The notes beneath the pieces were generated by a model. That model saw nothing but the letters and a program-made list of their open reading frames with translations. It did no database searches and was not told the DNA's origin. This document shows, in pieces, positions 44,860 to 56,244 of a stretch of DNA of 64,000 nt (the first letter of the stretch is position 1; every line of letters starts with the position of its first letter). The stretch is from Mesostigma viride (taxonomy: Eukaryota; Streptophyta; Mesostigmatophyceae; Mesostigmatales; Mesostigmataceae): contig RPFO01000072.1 of NCBI GenBank assembly GCA_009746045.1, forward strand, positions 3,359,237 through 3,423,236, given 5' to 3'. A program made the position numbers and the translations under genes.

Positions 44860-45250
44860 CTTCTCTTGTGCCTGCCTTTGCCCTAACTGTTACCCTAGCA
44901 TCTGCCCTTGCCCCTATCCTTTGATCCCCAGTGTTTGCCGTTGCCCTCATCCTTTCCCTAGTGCCTGCCCTTGTCTTCATCTTTTCCCTTGTGCCTGCCC
45001 TTGCCCTTGTCCGTTCCCTCGTGCTTGACTTGTCCTAATCTCTTTCCCTTGCGCCTGCCCTTGCCCTTATCCGCTTCCCTTGTGCCTGCCCCTGCCCTTG
45101 CCCTTGTCATTTCCCTTGAGCCTGCCCTTTTGGCAAGCACAAGTGCCTTTGTCCTTTCCTTGGCCTTGTGCTTGCTCTTCCAGTTTCCCTTTCCTTTGCT
45201 CGTGCGGTTGCCTTTGCTCTTACCCGGGTGCTTGCCCTTGCCGTTTGCAA
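44860..45250 (+). repeat. Pyrimidine-rich CCCTTGCC/CCTGCC imperfect repeats
   Basis: Irregular arrays of tgcccttgccctt and tttccctcgtgcctgcc. No gene. Confidence 0.6.
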
Positions 45251-45254
45251 GCTG

Positions 45255-47084
<1,830 letters not shown>

Positions 47085-47370
47085 ATGGAGGGTGGTGGTA
47101 CACAAATACCGTACAGGTGGTACACAACTGCAGCCAGGACAACAGCCGGGCGCTGCGTACCTGCCGTGGGAAGGAGGGGGGTGGTACACAAATACCGTAC
47201 AGGTGGTACACAACTGCAGCCAGGACAACAGCGGGCGCTGCGTACCTGCCGTGGGAAGGAGGGGGGTGGTACACAAATACCGTACAGGTGGTACACAACT
47301 GCAGCCAGGACAACAGCCGGGCGCTGCGTACCTGCCGTGGGAAGGAGGGGGGTGGTACACAACTACGGTA
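47085..47370 (+). repeat. 86-bp minisatellite, 3.3 units
   Basis: The phrase cacaaataccgtacaggtgg starts at 47101, 47187 and 47272, and a partial fourth starts at 47358 (cacaactacgg). The spacings are 86, 85 and 86. Each unit includes tggtacacaactgcagccag and gtacctgccgtgggaagga. Confidence 0.85.
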
Positions 47371-47429
47371 TACCGGCCTAGTACAGCCCGATGTAATTCC
47401 CGAGGGCCTACATGTTAAGACCGACGGGC

Positions 47430-48095
47430 ATAATCAACGACCTATATTACCAATAGCCGCCGCATATCAAACAGGTCGTATTCATGACGCCCGTCGAGGG
47501 CGATGACGGTGACGGCGTCACCGTCATCGCCCTCGACGGGCCAACATCTAAACTCTTCTCTTAATCAACAATCTATATTACCAATAGCCGCCGCCTATCA
47601 AACAGATCCTATTCATCGCGCGCGTTAACGCCCCGTCATCGCCCCGTGATCATCGCCATGCCGAGGGCCAACCTCTTAACTCTTTATTGGGAGTAATAGT
47701 AAACGACCTATATTACCAATAGCCGCCGCATATAAAAAAGGTCGTATTCACGACGCCCGTCGAGGGCGATGACGGTGACGGCGTCACCGTCATCGCCCTC
47801 GACGGGCCAACATCTAAACTCTTCTCTTAATCAACAAACTCTTCTCTTAATCAACAAACTATATTACCAATAGCCGCCGCTTATCAAACAGATCCTATTC
47901 ATCACGCGCGTCAACGCCCCGTCATCGCCCCGTGATCATCGCCATGCCGAGGGCCAACCTCTTAACTCTTTATTGGGAGTAATAGTAAACGACCTATATT
48001 ACCAATAGCTGCCGCCTATCAAACAGGTCCTTTCCATCACGCCCGTCGAGAGCGATGACGGTGACGGCCGTCACCGTCATCGCCCTGCCGGCATT
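47430..48095 (+). repeat. Alternating A-B array with 24-bp-arm hairpins
   Basis: Five units share ctatattaccaatagc(c/t)gccgc. A-type units (47440, 47703, 47989) are followed by a hairpin. At 47490-47540 and 47756-47806 it has perfect 24-bp arms (cccgtcgagggcgatgacgg...) around a GGC loop; the third is degraded (48042-48090). B-type units (47567, 47863) are followed by gcccc gtcatcgccccgtgatcatc instead. A dimeric satellite or nested hairpin elements are possible. Confidence 0.75.
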
Positions 48096-49190
48096 GCCAT
48101 ACAAGAAGAAGCTCTCGATCCCAGGTATAGACTACCTCGGGTATCATCATCGTAAGTGCTAGCATCGAGATCATTCATACCTACCGACGATGGCCAGCTG
48201 CAAAAGAAAAATGTCGACCAACAGACAGGACCTATCGCCGGGAACCCTCAAGGCAATAAGGGCGAGACAGGCTTTCACCGTTAAGTAAAGTTGTCCACAT
48301 CGTGCTAAGGAATTTGTGCTAATCTATGAGTACCTATATGGACACTTTGTCGCATTTTTTACATGGCAAATAAGCGATGTATGTGTCATGTAGGCTGCCA
48401 TTGGTGCATGCATGCATGGGCCAGCAATGATGGTCAGAGGTACATTGTGCCTATGAGATAACCATCGATTTGTTGATCAGCAAGTGATTCATTACGTGAG
48501 ACAACAATATGTTTGGGGGCTAAGCTTCTTACATTCCAAGTCACATGGCCCGCCATAATTGTTTTCTTATGTGTTTAAGGTTAGGGCTCTGTTCATGACT
48601 GAACGTCATGAACGCGCTCTATTCATGACATTGATTAATTGATTTTAATTAGTCTCATGTCCATGTTGGGGGACCGGGATCTCTGAATTCCCCAAAGAAG
48701 ATATAGTGGAAGTCACCCCAAGACGTCAATATCCGTCAAGACGTCAATAACAACATGTATGTCCACAGCTCAGCTAGTAGTCTAAAATATGGGCCTCGAG
48801 CTAATCTTGCACGCAAGCAATGCCTATCATCAAGGATTAATTAATGCCTATCAACAAGGAGACAATCATGCTTGTTAAATTTCCTAGGACCCACAACTGG
48901 GGGGTCGTAGTCTTTGACAATGTCCGCCTGGGCAATGCTACTAATCCTACACATCCGAGGTCCCATGTCTGAATAAGAGGGGTTGAGCGGATGACGCCAA
49001 CAGTGTCTGTGCTCTGCATGTCAGCTAAAATCATATCGCGGAGACAAACATATGGCGGTATGTCCAATGCTGGCCACTGCGTCGCCTAACAGGTTCTTAC
49101 ATGGTCGGCAAGGGCCTGACCATGTAAGAAGATATCTCCCTGGCTGGCCAGTCCACAAGGAACCAGCACAGACCTCATCTGAATCAACCT
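48096..49190. other. No gene seen; one hairpin
   Basis: Contains a hairpin with 13-bp arms (ttcttacatggtc/gaccatgtaagaa) at 49094-49130. No coding sequence is supported. Confidence 0.5.
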
Positions 49191-49572
49191 GATTAATTAA
49201 CTAACTACTTAATTCATTTATTAAACTCATGCCCCCATTAGGGAGTCAAGGAGCATTAGCTAACCCCGATTAATTAATTAATTAATTAATTAATTAAACA
49301 CGTGCTCCTGTTGGGGAGTCACGGAGCACCGAAGTGCTTTTAATCCCTGTGTGTGCACAACAGGAGAAAGGGCAGAGACCCCCAGTCTCCTTCATGCCTA
49401 AGGCATGCCACAGCTGCATTCGGGAACGCTAGCTAAACGGACACGCCAACGATCCGGCAATCTGTGGGTGCAATAAGACCCATGTGAGCATGGCATAACA
49501 CTAGGAGCGTGGGCAAGTAATCTCATCAAAGCCAGGACGTAGCATGGCTGTACTAGGACTATACCCCGATCA
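49190..49572 (-). repeat. Two nested LINE 3' UTR fragments
   Basis: A degraded hairpin/tail at 49195-49265 (gcccccattagggag) is followed by a second, better one: TTAA tail 49270-49298, hairpin CTCCTGTTGGGGAG 49306-49319. Then comes the UTR shared with 1-260 and 27310-27560. It ends at ccccgatcaatgg, the seed of the ATGG microsatellite. Confidence 0.7.
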
Positions 49573-49860
49573 ATGGATGGATGGATGGATGGATGGATGG
49601 ATGGATGGATGGATGGATGGATGGATGGATGGATGGATGGATGGATGGATGGATGGATGGATGGATGGATGGATGGATGGATGGATGGATGGATGGATGG
49701 ATGGATGGATGGATGGATGGATGGATGGATGGATGGATGGATGGATGGATGGATGGATGGATGGATGGATGGATGGATGGATGGATGGATGGATGGATGG
49801 ATGGATGGATGGATGGATGGATGGATGGATGGATGGATGGATGGATGGATGGATGGATGG
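49573..49860 (+). repeat. (ATGG)72 microsatellite
   Basis: 288 bases of uninterrupted ATGG. The seed atggatggatggg exists in the LINE 3' UTR at 1284-1296 and 33340-33355, so this is an expansion of that UTR. It ends 3 bases before the left end of the palindrome. Confidence 0.95.
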
Positions 49861-50060
49861 ATGCTACAAAAACCTAAAGTGACCCCCTTTTGGAGGGCTG
49901 ACAGACATGCACAGGACTTGGACAAATGACATGGCATTCCTCGTGGTAAAGCATGGAAATAAACACATGTAATGATATTTATTAATGAAACAATTCTTTA
50001 TTCCAGATTATATTGCATCATTACATTGCATTGGTCACACGTAAACCTTGTCAGTACTAT

Positions 50061-51206
50061 TTACTGGTCCTCATCATCAGAGGATCCCTCCTTTTGATTT
50101 CCCTCATCAGGGATGAAGGGCATGTCCTTGGTTCCTCTCCCCTGAGTCTTTCTGGCCTGCTCAGCAGCAGCAGCCTGATCAATGGCAGCCTGCTCAAAAG
50201 CAGCCTGCTTGGCAGCCAGCTTGGCTGCCTGCTTGGCAGCTTGCTTGGCAGCGCGCCTGGCAGCTCTATCAGGATCAAGTTGCTCGTCAGGAACAGGCTG
50301 CTGCCCCCCCAGAAGCGGCTGGTCAATAAAAACAGGTTGCTGCACGTAAAATGACCCCTGCTGGGGAGCAGGCTGCTGCAAAAAAACAGATGCCTGCTGG
50401 GGAGCTGGCTGGAATACTGGCTGGGGAGCTGGCTGGAATACTGGCTGGGGAGCTGGCTGGGCAACAGGTACATACACAGCAGCCTGTCTTGCGATGAGGT
50501 CAGCCAGCTGCTTTTGCACTGCTGCCTTCTCTTCTTCTGACTTCTTGAGCCGCTCTGCAATCTCATCTGAATCCATCTTGGTCTTGGGAGGCGTTTCGTT
50601 GTGCGAAGGTTCGTCGTTGCTCTGATAGCTCTGCTCTTGTTCGTCTTGTTCCACCGTCTGTGGGCGGCTCTCACGTCGAAGCCGCTTTGTTTGCGGCTCG
50701 TGTGCTGCATTGCGCTCTGCCTGGATTTCATTCCAGCGCCGCCTAACATCGGTGTGGTCGGCCCTGTTTCCAGCCTTGCACTTCGCCTTGGTGCTGACAA
50801 AATCCTGCACAAACGAGGCTACTGCTGCGTCGCAGTTGCTTGCAAGCATGTCGATAGGCTCCCAGCTGAATTTCTGTATTTTCTGACCTTTGACGGCGCA
50901 TTCCATAAGGTGTTCTTTCGTAAAATCCCACTCAATCAGGAGCAAGAGATTGTCGCCTTCGAACTTTGCATCTGAAATAGAAGCTATCTCCCATTCATCA
51001 CGCTCCTTGTGAGGAAGCCCATAGCCAGATGGGCCGACATCGGTCTGCATCATGGCACGCTTTTCCTCCCTGACCTTGACACGCTTACTTTTCGTGTCTG
51101 CATATTCTTCTTGATGAAAAGTGGACTCCATCTTGTGGAGCCGCCGCCCCACATGGGTAAAAAGGGACGTGAGCGGTATTTTCTTTAAAATAGTTTCATG
51201 ATCCAT
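50061..51206 (-). CDS. Chromodomain-like protein, left arm
   Basis: 381 residues from the ATG at 51206; an in-frame TTG five codons upstream is not needed. Residues 71-136 read like a chromodomain: EWEIASI, then a hydrophobic LLLLIEW strand, then FSWEPIDML and a closing helix ending FVQDF. The middle is charged and rich in Gln/Glu (about 160-240) and includes a coiled-coil-like SEEEKAAVQKQLADLIARQ. Pro/Gln repeats of the type QPAPQPVF follow, then an AAKQ-repeat helix and an acidic tail (SSDDEDQ). A chromatin or histone-tail binding role is inferred from the fold pattern only. Promoter: TATAAATA on the minus strand at 51339-51332, about 126 bases upstream, directly behind CCACGGACTTG. A polyadenylation-type AATAAA lies 3' at about 50005. 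Identical copy on the right arm. Confidence 0.75.
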   Translation of the reverse strand: MDHETILKKIPLTSLFTHVGRRLHKMESTFHQEEYADTKSKRVKVREEKRAMMQTDVGPSGYGLPHKERDEWEIASISDAKFEGDNLLLLIEWDFTKEHLMECAVKGQKIQKFSWEPIDMLASNCDAAVASFVQDFVSTKAKCKAGNRADHTDVRRRWNEIQAERNAAHEPQTKRLRRESRPQTVEQDEQEQSYQSNDEPSHNETPPKTKMDSDEIAERLKKSEEEKAAVQKQLADLIARQAAVYVPVAQPAPQPVFQPAPQPVFQPAPQQASVFLQQPAPQQGSFYVQQPVFIDQPLLGGQQPVPDEQLDPDRAARRAAKQAAKQAAKLAAKQAAFEQAAIDQAAAAEQARKTQGRGTKDMPFIPDEGNQKEGSSDDEDQ

Positions 51207-51764
51207 GGCTGCCTGCCACAAATTCCTCCTTGTATGCTCGACAGGCCTTTGCTTTTATTTATTGTTAAAAGCCTTCATGGCGGCGACTGGCCAGTGGGTC
51301 GACCGCAAGGGCCGACTGGCCAGGGCGAATCTATTTATACAAGTCCGTGGCTTGCCAGTAACTACAATTATGAATTGTGAGCGCCACTCCGTTGGTACTT
51401 TGTCAGTAATTAAAATTGCACAAGTCCCGAGCACCGTGTCATACGCCCTTACTTCTGTCGTACGCAGTACCGGCGCGGCGTTAGGCGTGTTTCTGTGCAA
51501 AGTCCCGAATTTTCACCAAGTCCTGGGCACTAAGGGGGCCGTGCTAGTAAGTGTAGCTCCTAAACGGCTAAGTCTTTTTGAATTCTGTCACTTGCACCCT
51601 GTTTGGTATGCTCAGTATATGCTACGTACCTATTGCATTTGTTAATTGGCCTATTTATAATGCATGAGATGTGAGGACTCTTTGTTTACGTAATTGCTTT
51701 TATTAGAAAATAAAATACAGTAATCATTTCAACACTCCTTTTCTCAATGTAGGAGTGGAAGTAC

Positions 51765-52483
51765 TTATTTGTACATCGCATGCGCCTTCCTCCGTTCATG
51801 GCTTGGCTTCAAAAGGCTGCACTCCCTGCAGCTGACATAGCCATTGGCCAGTTGGTTCTTCCACACGTCTAACTCCCAATTGCACAGTTCCTCCATCTTC
51901 TGCATCCGGGGGGGCGGTGGTGAGGAGCCACGCTTGTCTCGAGGGCCTTGCGCACCGCCTCCTTCATGCGATTGATGAGCTCGAGACCGTGCTCTTCTGC
52001 CGTGCGTTCCTTCTCGAGATCCGGCACGGACTTGATGTACTCGTGAGCGACAAGGTCAGCGTCGTGTCCGAAGACGATGACAGCCCAGAACATCTTGTCA
52101 AACACATTCTGGGCAAGGCACGCCAGATGCTTCCTGTAGCAGTGAGCCTCGGCGACCCACCTCTTCGCTTGACGGAGAAAGATATAGGGCTTCTTGCCAA
52201 TCAGCAACCGCTTGCACATCTTGAGATCGCATGAAGTCATGTGGCGCAGCTCGCCAGGGTTCCTTCGGCGTCTGCGGGAGCGCATCTGAATCTCCTTCTC
52301 AATGGCATTCAGCAGCTCAGTGGCTTCGATCGTCTTTTCCTCTTTCACCTTCTCAAACTGGACCTGCGTGGCCTTGTTGATTCCACACAGTTTGGGCCAC
52401 GAGAGCTCCACGAGGCGGTGCACGATTTCTGCAGGCAGGCTGTCGAAGGTGGCAGCCATAGCTGGTTTCGCGGAGTCAGCCAT
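51765..52483 (-). CDS. Small basic protein, possible F-box-like start, left arm; frame change near end
   Basis: ATG at 52483 (MADSAKPAMAATFDSLPAEIV). The segment FDSLPAEIVHRLVELSWPKL resembles the start of an F-box, low certainty. Then come a basic helix (MRSRRRRRNPGELRH) and WVAEAHCYRKHLACLAQNVF. The zero frame stops at 51869 after a seven-G run (plus strand 51908-51914). In the -1 frame after that run, coding continues with MQKMEELCNWELDVWKN and a Cys/His-rich end CRECSLLKPSHERRKAH (C-x2-C-x6-H-x5-H) to the stop at 51765. The second ending looks like real protein, so either one base is missing or -1 frameshifting occurs on CCCCCCC. A TATTAAG sits about 65 bases upstream (52554-52548), behind CCCGTGG at about 52572. 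The longer frame upstream to 52717 reads through repeats and is not credited. Confidence 0.65.
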
Positions 52484-52966
52484 AGCTGTTTTCGTGGTAG
52501 TGGTGGATGGAGAGGAGGATAGCTGCGAGAGTTGTTGCGTCTCGCGACTTAATAGACGAAGGGATATCCACAGCTGCCACGGGATTGGTCCGCGTCCTGT
52601 GGATAAGCGCGGCGCGAGCGCGACGCGCGCGTCCTGTGGATAAGCGCGGCGCAAATACGGAACGGCGCGGCGCGAGTACGGACCGGTGCACGTCCACGGG
52701 ATTCTGCCACGTGGCACGTGCCATTCCCCGTGGTGACGGCGCCAGAAGTATAAATATAAAACCGCGCCAAATTCAAATTTTTGCCAAGTCTCAACGGCTA
52801 AGTATTATTAAATTTGGACACTTGGGACGTGTGCAATTGTTAATTTTACTTTGATTGCAAGCATGGAAAATAAGACATGATGTTCGTGTGAATTGTTTTC
52901 ATTAAAAATATAATTACTCTTTAATTGTACACAAGTCCACGGGACTAGAGAGATTCTCTGAACTAT

Positions 52967-54231
52967 TTACAGGGCACGCGGGGCGGCCAGTTGGTTCATG
53001 ACAGCTGCATAGCAGGACTCTGCGGAGTCGTAGCGGAAAAACGGGAAGCACAGGTCGTGCTTGGAGTCCTTGCCCTCGCAGATGGGGCAGGAGACACTCT
53101 TGGTGCCAGCCTCCCGCAGAGTGTCGAGGACGCACTCGCTGCAGACGACGTCGTTGTCGATGCTGTGGCCGTTGGCGGTGAAGAGGTAGTGCGCCTTCTT
53201 GTTGCACACCTTGCAGGTCTTGGAGGGCACGTCCAACTGGTGGTTGCAGCCCATCTGCTTGCTGGCAGCCTTGACGCCGCAGAACTTGTTCTTCAGATGC
53301 TCGAACTCCTTGGTGCCGGGAGTGACGGTGCTGGTGAGGTTGGACTCGGACAGCGTGAAAGAGACGAAGCTGAGGTGGGAGACATAGTTGCGCTTCTCGC
53401 ACTCCCACTTGATCCTGGAGATCTCCTTGGTGAAGTCGCTCTTGAAGTTCTCGATGTCGACCTTGGGCTTCTTGATGGCGTCGTTGAACAGCCCGCAAGA
53501 CCTCAGGTAGTCGTTTGTGTCCTCCTGCTTCCTCTTGTAGCCACCGCGAAGAAAGGGCTGGTCGCGCTCCTCGACCTTGACGTTGACCTTGCCAGGGTCG
53601 GTGGGGCCGGTGAGAGCAAAGTTCGGCTCAGAGACGGTGTAGGTGCCTGGCGTGGGCCACTTGATGAACTCGGCGGTGTCCTCCATATCCGGGTAGATCT
53701 GGAGCAGCTCGGGGAACCTCTTCTTCGTCCGCTCGTGCTCGAACGCGAACTGCTCGAATGCGGGGTCCCAGCAGCTGATGCAGTGCTCGGCCTTGCCGTT
53801 GCAGTCGATCTTGAGGAGATCCACACGAGTCGGCTTCTTGCACTTGGCGCAGTCCTTCGTGGGGATGCTCTTCAGCATGTTGTTCTGCTGAAGGTACTCG
53901 CACGAGTCGCAGAAATGGCCGTCGCAGGGGAAAAGCTGTGATTGTTGCGCATCTTGTAATCCTCGTCAAACTCGCAGAAGTGCTTGAGAGACCTCATCTT
54001 GTCGCAGCCGACGCAGCGAATGCGCTTCTTGTTCATCATGATGTTGCTCGTCTCGTAGTGATCCATCATGTCGTTCAAAACGCTGCGAGAAGCCTCAGGA
54101 AGGTGGACTTCGCATGCATGCTCGCCGGTGACTGGGTGGAAAAGAATGTTGAAGTGGCGAGTTTTCTTGACTTTGGGAGCACTGTGCGGCCCACGCTGGC
54201 GAGGAGCAGAGATGGCGGAGGAGGTAGCCAT
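52967..54231 (-). CDS. Double RING-finger-like protein, left arm; frame change inside
   Basis: ATG at 54231, 79 bases downstream of TATAAAT (54316-54310), which itself follows CCCGTGG. The first part (119 codons) contains CVGCDKM and KHFC. At TTTTCCCC near 53939-53946 the frame must change to -1, where FPCDGHFCDSC and DCAKCKKP complete a RING-like zinc-binding array. The remainder is open to 52967. A second RING-like cluster near the C terminus is CKVCNKKAH...NGH...CSEC...CPIC. Two RINGs suggest a ubiquitin-ligase activity; this is family knowledge, not shown. The break is at the same place in both arms, so it is either a base missed in a homopolymer or a -1 recoding site. The long antisense frame (52991-53941) is a shadow caused by high third-position GC. 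Confidence 0.7.
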
Positions 54232-54309
54232 TGGAGCTGGTTGGTTTTGGTTGCTGAGAGAGCTGGGTGGATGCGAGTGGGATGCGAGGCGAGGTGGTGC
54301 AAGTCCTGC

Positions 54310-54340
54310 ATTTATACCCACGGGGCTGCAATTCCCGTGG
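54310..54340 (-). promoter_or_regulatory. TATA box with two CCACGGG heptamers (double-RING gene, left arm)
   Basis: Minus-strand order: CCACGGG (54340-54334), CCCGTGG (54324-54318), TATAAAT (54316-54310), then the ATG 79 bases further. Same arrangement on the right arm at 59107-59137. Confidence 0.65.
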
Positions 54341-54425
54341 TCTAGAAGAATTCAGCAGATCGACGGCTCGTGGCTCGCCACGAGGTTTGTAACGGGAAAC
54401 GGTATGACGGTTACGAGGAAAATTT

Positions 54426-54862
54426 CCCGTGGCCATACATTTTGAGCGTTATTTTGCCACGGGATTTGTAACGTAAAAAATCTTTCCCCGTGGCAAAAAT
54501 ATCCGACAGTTACTTTGCCGCGGGACCGGAATCGGATTTTTTTCTGTCCCCGTGGACGGATATTTTCGAGCGTTATTTTGCCACGGGATTTGTAACGTAA
54601 AAATTCTTTCCCGTGGCAAAAATATCCGACAGTTACTTTGCCACGGGGCCGAATCGGTTTTTTTTCTGTCCCCGTGGACGGATATTTTCGAGCGTTATTT
54701 TGCCACGGGATTTGTAACGTAAAAATTCTTTCCCCGTGGCAAAATATCCGACAGTTACTCTGCCACGGGGCTCAAAACCGAAAATCCTTAATCCCCGTGG
54801 ACGGATATTTCTGACCGTTATGCTGCCACGGGATTTGTAACGTAAAAAAACGCGTCCCGTGG
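54426..54862. promoter_or_regulatory. Phased array of 15 CCCGTGG/CCACGGG heptamers, left arm
   Basis: Heptamers start at 54426, 54457, 54487, 54518 (variant CCGCGGG), 54549, 54581, 54610, 54641, 54671, 54703, 54733, 54763, 54794, 54826 and 54856. The orientation alternates strictly and the spacing is 29-32 bases. Between them lie AT-rich segments with ttgtaacgtaaaaa, aaatatccgacagttact and ggatattttcgagcgttat, giving a larger 120-128 bp period. It lies between the divergent double-RING and RING/SIAH genes. Candidate enhancer, silencer or replication origin. Confidence 0.8.
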
Positions 54863-54979
54863 ATAAGGTTTCGGCGCATAAACGACGAACGCGCTTCCAC
54901 GTAGCCAGATTGCCCGTGCAAGACCACGTAGATAGCCTGGCAGCCACGGGACCGTCTCGTCAACCAAGGCCTGCGCAGG

Positions 54980-54986
54980 TATAAAG
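54980..54986 (+). promoter_or_regulatory. TATA box of the RING/SIAH gene, left arm
   Basis: TATAAAG, 80 bases before the ATG at 55060, with CCACGGG at 54944-54950 upstream. The spacing is nearly the same as for the double-RING gene. Confidence 0.6.
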
Positions 54987-55059
54987 ACCAGACTTCCTCG
55001 TCTCCTCGCCACTCGCTCACCTCACATCAGCTCAGCACACCAAAACTCTCTCACTGGAT

Positions 55060-56244
55060 ATGGCTTCCCGCCCCAGATACGCAGCTAGCTACAACTTTGG
55101 CCGTGGTGTTACTGGAGCTAGTGGCAGTGGCAGTGGAAGTGGCAGGGGAAAGCGACGTGCTGCGAGGAACACGGCTACTGGAGAAGCAGGTTTGTGACGA
55201 GCCTTTGTTTTTTTGCACCCAAAAGCGCTTTTTCTTGTCGTTTCCGCCTTTTGGTACTCATTTCTTGTTATGTTTTCTTGCCCCCACACACCCGTGCATG
55301 CAGAACTGACCGCTGAACAACGGCAGCTTCACAGGGCTAACAAGCCTGTGCCCGTGCACGATAATCACGGGGACTTCGACACAAGAAACAACGTGTTTCC
55401 CTATCTGGAGAACACTTTCAAGGTGGCGAAGCTCGTCCTGGACTTGAGCAAGATCGAATGCGCCATTTGCGCGGAGGAGAGAGACAAGTATGTCACTCTC
55501 ATGCTGGAGAACGAGCCCGCGCACGCATGCTCCATCATCATCTGCGACACCTGTGCCACTACCAAGCTTCACACGTTCAGAAACCAGTGCCCGCAGTGCC
55601 GCAAGCCGCTGAGCTCGTCTGGGCAGCTGTTCGTCCCCAACCCGCAGCTCAACAGCCTGGCGTCGAGGACGCAGTACAGGGCCTGCGAACACCCCGGCTG
55701 CTTTACGATCATCCCAAGCAACATGATGGCGGCGCACGAGGAGGAGTGCGAGTACAACGTCTACACCTGTGGCAACACCGTCTCGTTCCGCCTGCTGGAC
55801 AACGAGACGCTTTCTTCCAAGATGTGCTGCGGCTATGAGGGCAAGAAACGCGCCGTCGAGGAGCACATGGAGACTTGCCCGGAGGCTGAGTCTGCGAAGA
55901 AGCTTAGCGCAATGATGGGCGTGTTTGACAAGGTGGAGGCGCTCTCAGCTGCAATGGAGCGCGACAGCCCAGACGTCTTCAAGCGCATGGCTCAGTTGTT
56001 TGGGGTGACCACGGAGAAGGCCAGGCGCATCCTTGCCAGCCTGCCTGGAGCGAGTGCTGCCGGCCCTTCTTCCCAGCGTGCTCCTCGTCCAGGGGAAGCA
56101 GTGGACACAGCAATCCCCGTCGACGCCCCCACTGACCCAATCAGTGATCTCGTGGACGCCATAGACGCTGACGTTGCTGCACAGGGCGTCGACGACGAGG
56201 CTGCAGACCCCACCTGGACTCCGGCTGGCAACCAGGACGACTGA
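55060..56244 (+). CDS. RING plus SIAH/TRAF-like zinc-finger protein, spliced, left arm
   Basis: Two exons, 55060-55189 and 55304-56244, with a 114-base GT-AG intron (gtttgt...gcatgcag); 356 residues. Exon 1 encodes a Gly/Ser-rich basic start (GASGSGSGSGRGKRR). A RING-type array at about 96-142 has CAIC, ACSIIICDTC and CPQC. A second zinc finger at 171-192 has C-x4-C-x11-H-x3-C spacing (CEHPGC, then MMAAHEEEC), as in SIAH/TRAF-type fingers. The C-terminal half is helical, then acidic and Pro/Asp-rich. The exon 2 frame remains open into the intron from a TTG at 55213, but splicing gives a proper ATG start and joins in frame. Likely E3 ubiquitin ligase by family; substrate unknown. Divergent from the double-RING gene across the heptamer array. 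Confidence 0.75.

Noticed and set aside
47085..47370. Possible repeat-protein gene (TTAARTTAG-type frames)
   Set aside because: An 86-base period is not a multiple of three, so the frame drifts; it is a minisatellite.
49573..49860. Open frames of MDGW and HPSI repeats on both strands
   Set aside because: Direct translations of (ATGG)72; a tetranucleotide without stops is open in all frames.
52991..53941. 316-residue frame antisense to the double-RING gene (mirror 59506-60456)
   Set aside because: Leu/Val/Ala-rich shadow produced by high third-position GC; the sense strand has zinc-binding motifs, a TATA box and proper ends.
55213..55303. Start of the RING/SIAH protein at a TTG in the intron giving a signal-peptide-like leader
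   Set aside because: GT-AG splicing from the ATG exon at 55060 joins in frame and has a TATA box 80 bases upstream; the hydrophobic leader is translated intron.
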